A DNA stretch of 64,000 nucleotides from Alcaligenaceae bacterium (GTDB lineage Bacteria > Pseudomonadota > Gammaproteobacteria > Burkholderiales > Burkholderiaceae_B). Below the pieces are notes generated by a model. The model worked only from the letters and a program-made list of their open reading frames with translations, made no database searches and was not told the origin of the DNA. The DNA is taken from assembly GCA_029265795.1 (NCBI GenBank), contig JAJUGV010000003.1, positions 1 through 64,000 on the forward strand, in the 5' to 3' direction. Shown in pieces: positions 34,451 through 46,729 of the stretch (position 1 is the first letter of the stretch; every line of letters starts with the position of its first letter). Both the position numbers and the translations under genes were made by a program.

Positions 34451-35388
34451 TCCGCTTTGCCATCAAACGGCTTTTGCTGGCGATCCCCACCCTGATCGCC
34501 ATGCTGACCGCCGTCTTCATCCTCGTGCGGCTGGTTCCGGGTGACCCGGCAGCCGTTATGCTGGGCGACCAGGCCAGTGCGGAAGCTCTGGCGGCCCTGC
34601 GCGCACAGCTGGGTCTGGACCGCCCGGTACACGAGCAGTATCTGGCTTTCTTGGGTGACGTCCTCACCGGTGACCTGGGGGTGGCAATGTCCACCGGCCG
34701 GCCGGTGCTAACTGAAGTCCTCAATGTATTGCCCTGGACTCTGCAGTTGACCGCCGCCGCTATTTTTCTCGGTTCTCTGTTCGGCCTGCCTCTTGGCGTG
34801 TGGGCGGCGCTGCGCCGCAATGCCTGGCCCGATTATCTGGGCCGTCTGGTTTCCCTGGCCGGCCTGTCCTTCCCTGCTTTCGTGTCGGCTATTTTGATGC
34901 TGTTGGTGTTTGCGATTCAGCTGGGCTGGTTCCCCGTGGTAAGCACCACAGGCGCCACAACATGGACCGAAGAGCTGCGCAACCTCGCGCTGCCCGCCTT
35001 CAACCTGGGCTTGATCATGATGGCGTACGTCATGCGGGTTACACGTTCGTCCATGCTGGGCGTAATGGGTGAAGACTACATCCGCACCGCAAGAGCCAAG
35101 GGCATTCGTTCGCTACGTCTGATTCTTCGCCACGGGCTGCGCAATGCGTTGATTCCCATCATTACCGTTGTAGGCCTGTATTTCGGCACCCTGATCGGCA
35201 ACTCGGTACTCACCGAGATTGTCTTCAACCGCCCGGGCCTGGGCAAGCTGATCCTGGGCGCCCTGAACGTACGTGACTACACCCTGCTCCAGGGCCTAAT
35301 GATCGTATTCGCCTCCTGCGTGATTATCGTTAACCTCCTGACCGACCTGATATACGGGCTGGTCGATCCACGGGTGAAGTACCAATGA
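34447..35388 (+). CDS. ABC transporter permease (DppB type)
   Basis: A 313-aa inner-membrane permease with about six helices. It begins IRFAIKRLLLAIPTLIAMLTAVFILVRLVPGDPAAVMLG, the typical DppB/OppB start. The cytoplasmic EAA loop reads EDYIRTARAKGIRSLRLILRHGLRNALIPI. It pairs with the DppC-type permease and imports the ligand bound by the 27969 receptor. Start and stop overlap neighbours by 4 nt. Confidence 0.93.
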   Translation: MIRFAIKRLLLAIPTLIAMLTAVFILVRLVPGDPAAVMLGDQASAEALAALRAQLGLDRPVHEQYLAFLGDVLTGDLGVAMSTGRPVLTEVLNVLPWTLQLTAAAIFLGSLFGLPLGVWAALRRNAWPDYLGRLVSLAGLSFPAFVSAILMLLVFAIQLGWFPVVSTTGATTWTEELRNLALPAFNLGLIMMAYVMRVTRSSMLGVMGEDYIRTARAKGIRSLRLILRHGLRNALIPIITVVGLYFGTLIGNSVLTEIVFNRPGLGKLILGALNVRDYTLLQGLMIVFASCVIIVNLLTDLIYGLVDPRVKYQ

Positions 35389-36257
35389 GTTCCACTGCTA
35401 CCGCCTCCTTGCCGCCTTCGCGTGGCAGCGCGCTGCTGGCGGCGTTGCGCCGCAACCGCCTGTCATGGGTTGGCCTTGCACTGCTCATCCTGATCGTAAT
35501 GGCGGCCGTGTTCGCCCCCTGGCTCGCTCCACACGATCCCCTGCAGCAGCACATCATTGCGCGCTTGGAGCCGCCGTCCGCCGAGTTCTGGCTGGGAACT
35601 GACAGCTACGGCCGAGACGTGCTGTCGCGCATCATCTATGGTGCCCGCGTTTCGCTGTTGGTAGGGTTTGTGGCCATCCTCATTGCCATGACCATCGGCA
35701 CCACGCTTGGCGTCCTGGCCGGCTATATCGGAGGCCTGTTCGACCGTCTGGTGATGGGCCTCGTCGATGTGCTGCTGTCCTTCCCCACCCTGGTGCTGGG
35801 GCTGATGATCGCCGCCATGCTGGGTGCCAGTCTGGAGAACCTGATCATCGCCATCGCCATCACGGAAATCGCACCATTCGTGCGGGTGGCACGGGCCCCC
35901 ACCATTTCGCTTAAACAGCGCGACTTTGTCGAAGCCGGGCGCGCATTGGGCTACAGCCCCGTGCGCATCATGGGCGTCCATATTCTCCCCAACATGATCT
36001 CGGATGTCGTGGTGCTCGGTTCCCTGTGGATGGCCTCGGCTATTCGAACCGAAGCCTCATTGAGTTTCATCGGCCTCGGTGTCCCGCCCCCCACAGCAAC
36101 CTGGGGCAGCATGATTCGGGAAGGCTTTGAACACATTCTCGATGCCTGGTGGCTGACGGTGTTCCCCAGTCTCGCCATCCTGCTGACCGTGCTCGCGCTC
36201 AACCTGCTTGGTGACGCGCTGCGCGATGCCATCGATCCCAAGCTACGTTCGGAATAA
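35385..36257 (+). CDS. ABC transporter permease (DppC type)
   Basis: A 290-aa permease with about six helices. The N-terminal LAPHDPLQQHIIARLEPPSAEFWLGTDSYGRDVLSRIIYGAR is diagnostic of DppC/OppC. The EAA loop is KQRDFVEAGRALGYSPVRIMGVHILPN. Its partner is the DppB-type protein just upstream. The DppD-type ATPase begins two bases after its stop. Confidence 0.93.
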   Translation: MSSTATASLPPSRGSALLAALRRNRLSWVGLALLILIVMAAVFAPWLAPHDPLQQHIIARLEPPSAEFWLGTDSYGRDVLSRIIYGARVSLLVGFVAILIAMTIGTTLGVLAGYIGGLFDRLVMGLVDVLLSFPTLVLGLMIAAMLGASLENLIIAIAITEIAPFVRVARAPTISLKQRDFVEAGRALGYSPVRIMGVHILPNMISDVVVLGSLWMASAIRTEASLSFIGLGVPPPTATWGSMIREGFEHILDAWWLTVFPSLAILLTVLALNLLGDALRDAIDPKLRSE

Positions 36258-36259
36258 AG

Positions 36260-37255
36260 ATGCAGGAAGAAACCGTACTTGAACTGAAAAACCTGGTCAC
36301 CGAGTTCCGCATCGGCGGCAAGTGGCACGCTGCCGTGCGCGGCGTGTCCTATTCGGTGGCCAAGAATGAAACCCTGGCCGTCGTGGGTGAGTCAGGCAGT
36401 GGTAAAAGCGTCACCGCGCTTTCTATCATGCGACTGCTCCCGCAAGTGGGGGCCCGCATCGGGTCCGGCGAAGTGCTCTTCCAGGGCAAGGACCTCGCCC
36501 GCCTGTCCGAAAAGGAAATGGCTGCCGTGCGGGGCAATGATATCGCCATGATCTTCCAGGAACCCATGACCTCACTGAATCCCACCATGAGCGTGGGCGA
36601 CCAGATCGCCGAGGCGGTGAGACAGCACCGCCGCATCAGCTGGGCGGAAGCCCGCAAGGTCGCGCTCGAGGTTCTGGAAGAAGTGAAGATCCCTGCAGCG
36701 GCAAAACGCTTCAAGGATTATCCGCACCAGTTCTCCGGCGGCATGCGCCAGCGCGTCATGATTGCCATGGCGCTGGCCTGTCGACCCAGGCTGCTGCTAG
36801 CGGACGAGCCCACCACGGCACTTGATGTCACCATTCAGGCCCAGATCCTGACCTTGCTGGATGACCTGAAGAAAGCCTATGGGATGTCTGTCGTCTTCAT
36901 CACGCACAACCTGGGCGTGGTGGCGCAGATCGCCGATCGTGTGGCGGTCATGTACGGCGGTGAAATCGTCGAAATGGCCGATGCGCAGGCGCTCTTCGCT
37001 CAACCTGCTCACCCCTATACAGAAGCCCTGCTGAAAGCGATGCCGCGGGTCGACACCGATACCGATTCCCTGGAAGCCATTCCCGGAAACGTGCCGGCAA
37101 TCACTGATATGCCTAAAGGCTGCACGTTTGCAGCACGGTGCCCCCTGCGTGAACCACGCTGTCTGGAACAGCACCCCGAACTGACACCTTTGCCGGGACG
37201 GCGCCAGCAGGTGCGCTGTCTCGTTCGAGCGGAACAAGCTGGAGTATCACAATGA
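36260..37255 (+). CDS. ABC transporter ATPase (DppD type)
   Basis: A 331-aa ATPase: Walker A GESGSGKS near residue 45, signature FSGGMRQRV near 155, Walker B LLLADEP near 177, and the C-terminal oligopeptide-transporter extension with Cys residues ([21 protein letters not shown]). In the dipeptide systems such Cys motifs can hold an iron-sulfur cluster. It forms a heterodimer with the next ATPase, which its stop overlaps by 4 nt. Confidence 0.94.
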   Translation: MQEETVLELKNLVTEFRIGGKWHAAVRGVSYSVAKNETLAVVGESGSGKSVTALSIMRLLPQVGARIGSGEVLFQGKDLARLSEKEMAAVRGNDIAMIFQEPMTSLNPTMSVGDQIAEAVRQHRRISWAEARKVALEVLEEVKIPAAAKRFKDYPHQFSGGMRQRVMIAMALACRPRLLLADEPTTALDVTIQAQILTLLDDLKKAYGMSVVFITHNLGVVAQIADRVAVMYGGEIVEMADAQALFAQPAHPYTEALLKAMPRVDTDTDSLEAIPGNVPAITDMPKGCTFAARCPLREPRCLEQHPELTPLPGRRQQVRCLVRAEQAGVSQ

Positions 37256-38223
37256 CGCCGTTACTGAAGGTAGAGCATCTCACCAAGCGCTTTGAAAGCG
37301 GCGGGGGACTGCTGGGCGGACCCAAGCAGATCGTCAGAGCGGTCAACAACGTATCGTTTGAAGTTGCGCGGGGCCAATCCCTGGGGCTAGTGGGAGAATC
37401 CGGCTGTGGTAAATCGACGGTCGCCCGCACCCTGTTGCGGCTTGTGGAGCCGGATGAGGGTTCAATCGTCTTTGATGGAGCCGAACTGCGCACGGCCAAC
37501 GCCGCGCAGATGCGCAAGCTGCGCCAACGCATCCAAATTGTTTTCCAGGACCCCTTCGCCTCACTGAATCCACGTCGCACCGTCCGACAAACGCTAGCCG
37601 AACCCCTGATCGTTCACAAACTCGGCACGCCGGCGGAAATCGAACAACGCATCCGCAGCATTCTGGATGAAGTGGGCCTGCCCCAGACCACTCTGGATCG
37701 CTACCCTCATGAATTCTCCGGAGGTCAGCGCCAGCGCATCGGCATCGCGCGCGCCCTGGTTCTGAACCCGGAACTCATCATCGCCGATGAGCCGGTCTCT
37801 GCGCTCGACGTTTCAGTGCAGGCGCAAATCCTGCAGCTTCTGGATCGCCTCAAAGTGGAGCGCAAACTGTCCTTTGTGTTCGTGTCGCACGATCTGGGTG
37901 TAGTACGCCATTTCTGCGACGAAGTTTGCGTGATGTATCTGGGACGTATCGTCGAGCGCGGCCCGACCAACCACGTACTGGATCAACCCCATCACCCATA
38001 TAGCCGGGTGTTGCGCGACTCTTCGCCGGTGCCCGACCCGGCCGCACGCATTACCCTGACACGGATCACGGGTGAAGTGCCGGCGCCCACCAACCTGCCG
38101 CCAGGCTGCGCCTACCACCCGCGCTGCGCCTACGCACAGGCCGATTGCAGCACTCGCATACCCGAGCTCTTGCCCACGACCCATGAACGGCGGGCGGCTT
38201 GTTTCTACCCGTTGACGAAATAA
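37252..38223 (+). CDS. ABC transporter ATPase (DppF type)
   Basis: A 323-aa ATPase with Walker [10 protein letters not shown] near residue 46, signature [10 protein letters not shown], Walker [13 protein letters not shown] and the C-terminal [21 protein letters not shown] extension. It completes the peptide/opine-type importer. It is the last gene of the operon and is followed within 10 bp by a terminator-like hairpin. Confidence 0.94.
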   Translation: MTPLLKVEHLTKRFESGGGLLGGPKQIVRAVNNVSFEVARGQSLGLVGESGCGKSTVARTLLRLVEPDEGSIVFDGAELRTANAAQMRKLRQRIQIVFQDPFASLNPRRTVRQTLAEPLIVHKLGTPAEIEQRIRSILDEVGLPQTTLDRYPHEFSGGQRQRIGIARALVLNPELIIADEPVSALDVSVQAQILQLLDRLKVERKLSFVFVSHDLGVVRHFCDEVCVMYLGRIVERGPTNHVLDQPHHPYSRVLRDSSPVPDPAARITLTRITGEVPAPTNLPPGCAYHPRCAYAQADCSTRIPELLPTTHERRAACFYPLTK

Positions 38224-38228
38224 ATTTG

Positions 38229-38265
38229 AGGGGATGGCAGGCGGCAGGTCCGCTGTCCATCCCCT
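38229..38265 (+). terminator. Terminator hairpin after the dppF-type gene
   Basis: AGGGGATGG (38229-38237) pairs with CCATCCCCT (38257-38265), and the interior can pair further (GCGG/CCGC). It starts 5 bp after the stop. No U-run follows. Confidence 0.55.
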
Positions 38266-38341
38266 GATATGTCGTTTAAGCGTCCACCCCCATTAACTTG
38301 CCCCCTCGAATCGGCGGAAGATCAGGGTGTGTTCGCCTGTG

Positions 38342-38497
38342 TTAACGATCCTTGAGTGCCCCTTTGCCGGGCTTACGGCTTGGGACCGGGCTGATTTTGG
38401 TCATTCCCGATTCACTGCCCTGCGTTTGCTGGCCGGTGACATCCTGACCAGGCAGCTGACGTCTGGGTTTCTTGGGGGGTTTACCACGCTTATCCAT
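38342..38497 (-). CDS. 51-aa basic, proline-rich protein, unknown
   Basis: A short gene predicted from a strong GGAGGTCAAC-ATG ribosome site. The product begins MDKRGKPPKKPRRQLPGQDV and ends KPGKGALKDR. It is rich in Lys, Arg, Pro, Gly and Gln and has no hydrophobic segment, so is probably disordered; nucleic-acid binding is possible from charge alone. It lies 114 bp downstream of the tRNA-Ser gene on the same strand and could share its transcript. I do not recognise the family. Confidence 0.6.
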   Translation of the reverse strand: MDKRGKPPKKPRRQLPGQDVTGQQTQGSESGMTKISPVPSRKPGKGALKDR

Positions 38498-38611
38498 GTT
38501 GACCTCCGTTGGCCAATGGGTGGCCACAACGAATGCTGCGGCCTGCCTGCCCAGCATATATCCGTTGCGAGGCGGGCGCATTATTTTTTGCGTGGGGTAT
38601 GCGACAGAATG

Positions 38612-38701
38612 TGGCGGACAGGGTGGGATTCGAACCCACGGTACGCTTGCACGTACGCCTGATTTCGAGTCAGGTACATTCGACCACTCTGCCACCTGTC
38701 C
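38612..38701 (-). tRNA. tRNA-Ser (anticodon CGA)
   Basis: The 90-base reverse-strand sequence folds as a class II tRNA. The acceptor GGACAGG pairs with CCTGTCC, then discriminator G and an encoded CCA. The anticodon loop CTCGAAA is closed by CCTGA/TCAGG and gives CGA (reads UCG serine codons). The long variable arm is typical of tRNA-Ser, and the T-loop is TTCGAAT. A TATATT stretch at 38732-38737 on the same strand could be its -10 region. Confidence 0.95.
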
Positions 38702-38866
38702 GCGTTCTTCGCCGTGGTGCGAAGACCCAAAAATATAACAGATTTTCCGCAAAGCGTCCTAGTTCAAGCAGCGTATGCCAAGAGGCGTATGGATTATGGC
38801 TGATGCCGCCCGTTGGCACACGCGGTTATTTCTATCGCATCTGGTAACCGCTTTGAGGATATTTCG

Positions 38867-39364
38867 ATGCAATACCAAACAGGGGACGTGACCGGATCGA
38901 CTTTTTGGTACCTCGCGTACACGGAATCACGCCGTGAGCCATATGCGCGGGAGCAGCTGAACAGGCAAGGGTATGAAACCTACTTACCCCTGTACGGCCG
39001 TGGCGAACCCCTGTTTCCTCGTTACATTTTCTTTCGCCCATCACGACCCACCCAATCCATCGCTCCAGCTCGCTCGACTCGAGGAATCCAGACGGTGGTG
39101 CGTTTCGGCTGTATGTATGCGCGGGTGCCCCATAGTTTGATAGAGCACATAAAGGAACAAGAGGTATTGCGTCGGAACGACCCCGCAGCGGCCCGGATTC
39201 CGCAAGCAGGACAGCGGGTGAGAGTGAAGACAAGCGCACCAGTGCTTGCCGGTCTGGAAGGCCTGGTGCATTCAAGTGCGCAACAACGCGTCATTGTATT
39301 GATGGAAATACTGGGCCGGCAAACACCGGTCCGGATGCAGGTCGAGAACATAGAAGTGATATAG
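38867..39364 (+). CDS. rfaH: RfaH/NusG-family specialised transcription antiterminator
   Basis: A 165-aa NusG paralogue. The NGN domain (about 12-100) has FWYLAYTESRREPYAREQL, GEPLFPRYIFF and TRG (71-73)...VVRFG, blocks shared with E. coli RfaH, where they contact ops DNA and RNA polymerase. A KOW-like C-terminal domain follows (GQRVRVKTSAPVLAGLEGLV). The loop before EPLFP is shorter than in E. coli. The start ATG at 38867 follows GAGGA by eight bases; upstream in-frame ATGs lack a site. It sits directly before the polysaccharide operon, whose leader holds an ops-like GGCGGTAGC, so it very likely lets RNA polymerase read through that long operon. Confidence 0.88.
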   Translation: MQYQTGDVTGSTFWYLAYTESRREPYAREQLNRQGYETYLPLYGRGEPLFPRYIFFRPSRPTQSIAPARSTRGIQTVVRFGCMYARVPHSLIEHIKEQEVLRRNDPAAARIPQAGQRVRVKTSAPVLAGLEGLVHSSAQQRVIVLMEILGRQTPVRMQVENIEVI

Positions 39365-39522
39365 GAACGCAGCAAGGCACCGGGTAGGCCGGCTGCCCCA
39401 AGCGTCCCGATCATGCTGTTTTCGCAGGGTGGCCCGCGGCTGCTCTGCATTTCCCTGGGGATTCCCGCGGGCATGACGGCAGTTCCAGCTCATGGCCGCT
39501 GAACCACCCCTCTATACCCCTC

Positions 39523-39548
39523 GGGTGTGCGTCGCCAGACGCAGACCC
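39523..39548 (+). promoter_or_regulatory. Leader hairpin immediately before the ops-like element
   Basis: GGGT-g-TGCGTC (39523-39533) pairs with GACGCA-g-ACCC (39538-39548) around the loop GCCA: ten base pairs and one G/G mismatch. It ends one base before GGCGGTAGC, a position suited to pausing RNA polymerase. Confidence 0.6.
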
Positions 39549-39549
39549 C

Positions 39550-39558
39550 GGCGGTAGC
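39550..39558 (+). promoter_or_regulatory. ops-like antiterminator recruitment element
   Basis: GGCGGTAGC followed by TT matches the core of the enterobacterial ops/JUMPStart element, which recruits RfaH to paused RNA polymerase. It lies 33 bp before the wza start and 185 bp after the rfaH-like gene. The weak ribosome site of wza fits the RfaH model, in which the protein also recruits the ribosome. Confidence 0.65.
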
Positions 39559-39591
39559 TTTCCCGCAAACATCTCATCAGTGGTGGACCCA

Positions 39592-40746
39592 ATGAATATG
39601 CTCCGTGAACCCGGTCGGGATTGTCATGGGCGCCGGTGGAGGACGCTATTACTGTTGCTGCTCTGCAGCACAGTGCTGGCCGCCTGCAGCATGTCGCCCG
39701 GTGCCTATATGGGCAGCCCTGAAACCGTCAGCCAGTCCCTGCAAGAAGATGGTGCGCCTCCCGGGGCGCTGAAGGCCATTACCCCTGAGTTAGTCCGCAG
39801 CTATGCCTCTGTGGATACAACGATGGTTCGAACACAAGTGGAACACCTGTTCGGCCGCGCGGAGCCATATCGGGTGGGGCCCGGGGACATATTGAATATT
39901 GTCGTGTGGAATCACCCTGAGCTGGCGCTGACGCCGGCAGGTTCGGCCACCACGGCTATCGTGACAGGGGTGAATGAGCTCGGGAATGGCTATAACGTCG
40001 CGCCTGACGGCACCATCCAGTTCCCCTTCACCGGGCAGGTGCATGTGGCCGGGCTGAGCGAAGCGCAGATCCGAGAGCGTCTGGCCCAGCGTCTTTCCGG
40101 CTACGTCAACTCACCTCAAATCACAGTTCGCGTACAGGCCTACCGCTCGGGGCGCATCTATGTGGATGGTGAAGTACGCAATCCCGGCGTGCTACCCATT
40201 ACAGACATACCCATGACGCTGCCGGAGGCGATCAACCGAGCGGGCGGCCTCACGACGGATGCCGACCGATCCACAGTGACGTTGACCCGCAACGGCACCA
40301 CGACTCACATTGATCTACCGAAACTCACTCGTAGCCAGATCGACCCTTCAAACATCCTGCTGAAAAATGGGGACCTGCTGCGGGTGGGTAGCCGCCTGGA
40401 TTCCAAGGTCTACCTGATGGGCGACGTCTACTTGCCGACCGCACACGTCATGCATGACGGCAACGTTACGCTGGCCCAGGCACTGGGCGAAGCCGGAGGC
40501 GTGAATCCACAGTCCGGTAACCCACATCAAGTCTATGTAATCCGCCGTGGAGAGAACGGTGAACCAGAGCTCTTCCACCTGGACGCAGGACGCCCCGGCG
40601 CCTACGTGCTGGCTGCCGATTTCCCTCTCAAACCCCGTGACATCGTCTTTGTCGACCCGGCTCCGGTCGTGCGCTGGAACCGTGTCATCAGCAATCTGCT
40701 TCCCAGCTACGACGCCGTCTACACCACGCGCGTCATGACTCGCTGA
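39592..40746 (+). CDS. wza: Outer-membrane polysaccharide export lipoprotein (Wza family)
   Basis: A 384-aa lipoprotein with the signal sequence RTLLLLLLCSTVLAAC; Cys32 is lipidated. YRVGPGDILNIVVWNHPEL starts the Poly_export domain, followed by SLBB repeats (DGEVRNPGVLPITDIPMTLPEAINRAGG; MGDVYLPTAHVMHDGNVTLAQALGEAGG). It forms the octameric export channel that meets Wzc. The start is uncertain: GTG codons at 39580 and 39583 and ATGs at 39592 and 39598 are all in frame; 39592 has a weak GGTGG upstream. First gene of the operon. Confidence 0.92.
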   Translation: MNMLREPGRDCHGRRWRTLLLLLLCSTVLAACSMSPGAYMGSPETVSQSLQEDGAPPGALKAITPELVRSYASVDTTMVRTQVEHLFGRAEPYRVGPGDILNIVVWNHPELALTPAGSATTAIVTGVNELGNGYNVAPDGTIQFPFTGQVHVAGLSEAQIRERLAQRLSGYVNSPQITVRVQAYRSGRIYVDGEVRNPGVLPITDIPMTLPEAINRAGGLTTDADRSTVTLTRNGTTTHIDLPKLTRSQIDPSNILLKNGDLLRVGSRLDSKVYLMGDVYLPTAHVMHDGNVTLAQALGEAGGVNPQSGNPHQVYVIRRGENGEPELFHLDAGRPGAYVLAADFPLKPRDIVFVDPAPVVRWNRVISNLLPSYDAVYTTRVMTR

Positions 40747-40757
40747 GCGGTGACAAC

Positions 40758-44026
<3,269 letters not shown>

Positions 44027-44030
44027 CGCC

Positions 44031-44660
44031 ATGAGCTACTTCATTCATCCCACCGCGGTGGTCGACGAAGGGGCAAGCATTGGCGCCGATTCCCGAATCT
44101 GGCATTTCACTCACATCTGTTCTGGTGCACGCATCGGTCGCGGCGTCTCCATCGGCCAAAACGTATTCGTGGCTGACCGGGCCGTTATCGGCGATCACTG
44201 CAAGATCCAGAACAACGTATCGGTCTACGAGGGCGTGACCTTAGAAGAAGATGTCTTCTGTGGCCCCAGTGTCGTCTTCACCAATGTCTACAACCCGCGT
44301 GCCCAGGTGGAGCGCAAGAGCGAATATCGAACGACGCGGGTCAAACGCGGCGCCACGCTGGGCGCCAACTGCACCATCATCTGTGGCGTCACCATTGGAG
44401 CCGGCGCATTTATTGGCGCGGGGGCGGTGGTGAACAGTGACGTGCCGGCACACGCACTGATGGTCGGTGTTCCGGCCCGCCAGACCGGCTGGATGAGTGA
44501 TTACGGGGAACGACTGCCCCTGCCGCTCACGGGACAGGCCGCGGCACGTTGCCCCCACACGGGCACGCTTTACATCCTTAACGACAACACGCTTACCCGA
44601 CAGGACGGAAGCCATGATGGACTTCATCGATCTCAAGACTCAGCAGAAACGCATTCGTGA
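44031..44660 (+). CDS. wlbB: UDP-3-amino-GlcNAcA N-acetyltransferase (WlbB/WbpD)
   Basis: A 209-aa left-handed beta-helix acyltransferase with repeated hexapeptides. [32 protein letters not shown] and [31 protein letters not shown] are typical of WbpD. It acetylates the 3-amino group of the UDP-sugar with acetyl-CoA. The ATG at 44031 lies 4 bp after wlbA; an upstream in-frame extension is a shadow of wlbA. Its 3' end overlaps wlbC by 47 nt in another frame. Confidence 0.92.
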   Translation: MSYFIHPTAVVDEGASIGADSRIWHFTHICSGARIGRGVSIGQNVFVADRAVIGDHCKIQNNVSVYEGVTLEEDVFCGPSVVFTNVYNPRAQVERKSEYRTTRVKRGATLGANCTIICGVTIGAGAFIGAGAVVNSDVPAHALMVGVPARQTGWMSDYGERLPLPLTGQAAARCPHTGTLYILNDNTLTRQDGSHDGLHRSQDSAETHS

Positions 44661-45711
44661 TTCGCTTGATGAAAGGATCGCGGCGGTGCTCGCCCATGGG
44701 CAATACATACTGGGACCGGAAGTGGAGCAGCTGGAGGAGGCCCTCAAGACCTTCACAGGCGCACGGTATTGCATCACCTGCGCGAATGGTACAGACGCGC
44801 TGCAGATCGCTCTGATGGGATTGGATATCGGCCCTGGCGATGAAGTCATTACTCCGGGTTTCGCCTATATCGCCACGGCCGAAGCCATCAAGCTGGTGGG
44901 CGCGCGCCCCGTTTATGCGGAAATCGACGCAACCACCTACACGGTGGATCCCGCCTCGGTGGAGGCGCTGGTGACCCCACGCACGCGGGCGATCATGCCG
45001 GTGTCGCTGTTTGGTCAGTGCGCTGACATGGATGCCCTGGCGGCTATCGCGGACCGCCATCAACTTGTCGTGATTGAAGATGCCGCACAGAGCTTCGGCG
45101 CGACGTATCGCGGCCGTCGCTCGTGCAACCTGAGTACGGTGGCCTGCACCAGCTTTTTCCCCAGCAAGCCGTTGGGCTGCTACGGGGATGGGGGCGCCCT
45201 GTTCACCCGGGACGCACAACTTGCCCAGCGCCTGCGACAGATTGCGCGCCATGGCCAGGACCGACGCTATCACCATGCCCGCCTGGGCATGAACAGCCGG
45301 CTCGACACATTGCAGGCGGCGGTATTACTGGCCAAGCTGGAGATCTTTGAAGACGAGATCGAGCTGCGTCAGAAAGTGGCCGCGGGCTACGATTCGTTGT
45401 TGGCCGAGGCCTGTGTTCGGGCCTCCCCCCAAGTGGCTGAAGGGAATACCAGCGTTTACGCGCAATACACCATACGTTGCCACGAAAGGCAGCGTCTACG
45501 CCAGCGACTCGACAACGCCGGCATTCCGACGATGGTGCACTACCCCCTGCCCTTACATCGTCAACCTGCGGTTGCTTGCGCAAAAACGTCGCTGCCCGTC
45601 AGTGAAACCGTGGCGGACCAAGTGCTCAGCCTACCCATGCACCCCTATCTTTCCCAACGTCAACAACAAATCATTGTGGAGGCCTTGGTTGATTCGGAAG
45701 TGTTCTGCTGA
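44614..45711 (+). CDS. wlbC: UDP-3-keto-sugar aminotransferase (WlbC/WbpE)
   Basis: A 365-aa DegT-family PLP aminotransferase. It opens [14 protein letters not shown] and contains [24 protein letters not shown] and the PLP Lys185 in [14 protein letters not shown], followed by [14 protein letters not shown], all strongly WbpE-like. It converts the 3-keto sugar nucleotide to the 3-amino form using glutamate. By pathway it acts between WlbA and WlbB. The start overlaps the end of wlbB by 47 nt; a longer upstream reading is rejected. Confidence 0.93.
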   Translation: MMDFIDLKTQQKRIRDSLDERIAAVLAHGQYILGPEVEQLEEALKTFTGARYCITCANGTDALQIALMGLDIGPGDEVITPGFAYIATAEAIKLVGARPVYAEIDATTYTVDPASVEALVTPRTRAIMPVSLFGQCADMDALAAIADRHQLVVIEDAAQSFGATYRGRRSCNLSTVACTSFFPSKPLGCYGDGGALFTRDAQLAQRLRQIARHGQDRRYHHARLGMNSRLDTLQAAVLLAKLEIFEDEIELRQKVAAGYDSLLAEACVRASPQVAEGNTSVYAQYTIRCHERQRLRQRLDNAGIPTMVHYPLPLHRQPAVACAKTSLPVSETVADQVLSLPMHPYLSQRQQQIIVEALVDSEVFC

Positions 45712-45754
45712 GCGGCTTACCGACCGCCATGCCACAAAGACCCGGAGACACGCC

Positions 45755-46729
45755 ATGAGCGATAAAAAAGAAGCGTACCGCAAACTTTGCGAGGAGGAAC
45801 CTACCATTCCCCTGTTTTCACAGCCATGGTGGCTCGATGCAGCGACCGGCAGTGACGGATGGGATGTGGCATTGGTGGAAAAAGGCGGGCAGGTACTGGC
45901 TTCCATGCCTTACGTAAAACGCCGTCGCATCGGCTTTCGTATTTCCACCCAGCCGTGGCTCACGCTATCACTGGGCCCATGGCTGCGCCCGTCCAATGCC
46001 AAGCTGCCCCGACGCATCGGGCAACAGAAGGAACTGCTGCAAGCGCTTATTGCACAGCTTCCGCCGTTCGATCACTTTCGCCAGGCCTGGCATTACAGCC
46101 AGACCAATTGGCTGCCGTTCCACTGGCGCGGCTTCCGTCAGACGACCGATTACAGCTACGTTCTGCCCGACCTGCGTGATCTGCAAGCCGTATGGGACGG
46201 TTTCCAGGAAAACATTCGCAAGGAAATCCGTAAAGCGACGAGCCGGGCCCGGCTATGTGTGCGCGACGACCGTCCACTGGAGGACATGTTACGGCTACAC
46301 CGGATGACCTTTGGCCGTCAGGGGAAGGAACCACCATTCCCGGAGGACGTCATTTACTCGATTGACGCGGCCTGTGCCGAGCGCGGTCAGCGAGCCATCT
46401 TCATTGCCGAAGACGAACAGAATCGGCAGCATGCCGCGGTCTACATCGTCTGGGATGTAAACAGCGCGTATTACCTGTTGGGCGGCGGCGACCCGGTACT
46501 GCGCACAAGCGGCGCTGCAAGCCTGTGTATGTGGGAAGCCATCCGTCATTCCTCCATGGTCAGCCAACGCTTTGACTTCTGCGGCTCCATGGCCGAACCC
46601 ATCGAACAGTTTGTCCGAGCTTTTGGAGGTCAGCAATGCCCTTATTTTTCCGTGTCAAAAACACCGTCAAAGATGCTGGCGAGCTATCTGTTTCTAGCCT
46701 CGCTGCGACCGGAATCACAACGGGCATGA
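45755..46729 (+). CDS. FemAB/GNAT-superfamily transferase of the polysaccharide locus
   Basis: A 324-aa protein with the twin-GNAT style of FemAB/BioF2-like enzymes: SQPWWLDAATG at the N-terminus, RKEIRKATS near 155-163, and RQHAAVYIVWDVNSAYYLLGGGDP near 227-250 as the acyl-donor fold. Relatives transfer amino acids from aminoacyl-tRNA, or acyl groups from acyl-CoA, to amines. In this operon it may decorate an amino sugar; this is inference. GGAG precedes the ATG. It overlaps the deacetylase gene by 4 nt. Confidence 0.75.
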   Translation: MSDKKEAYRKLCEEEPTIPLFSQPWWLDAATGSDGWDVALVEKGGQVLASMPYVKRRRIGFRISTQPWLTLSLGPWLRPSNAKLPRRIGQQKELLQALIAQLPPFDHFRQAWHYSQTNWLPFHWRGFRQTTDYSYVLPDLRDLQAVWDGFQENIRKEIRKATSRARLCVRDDRPLEDMLRLHRMTFGRQGKEPPFPEDVIYSIDAACAERGQRAIFIAEDEQNRQHAAVYIVWDVNSAYYLLGGGDPVLRTSGAASLCMWEAIRHSSMVSQRFDFCGSMAEPIEQFVRAFGGQQCPYFSVSKTPSKMLASYLFLASLRPESQRA

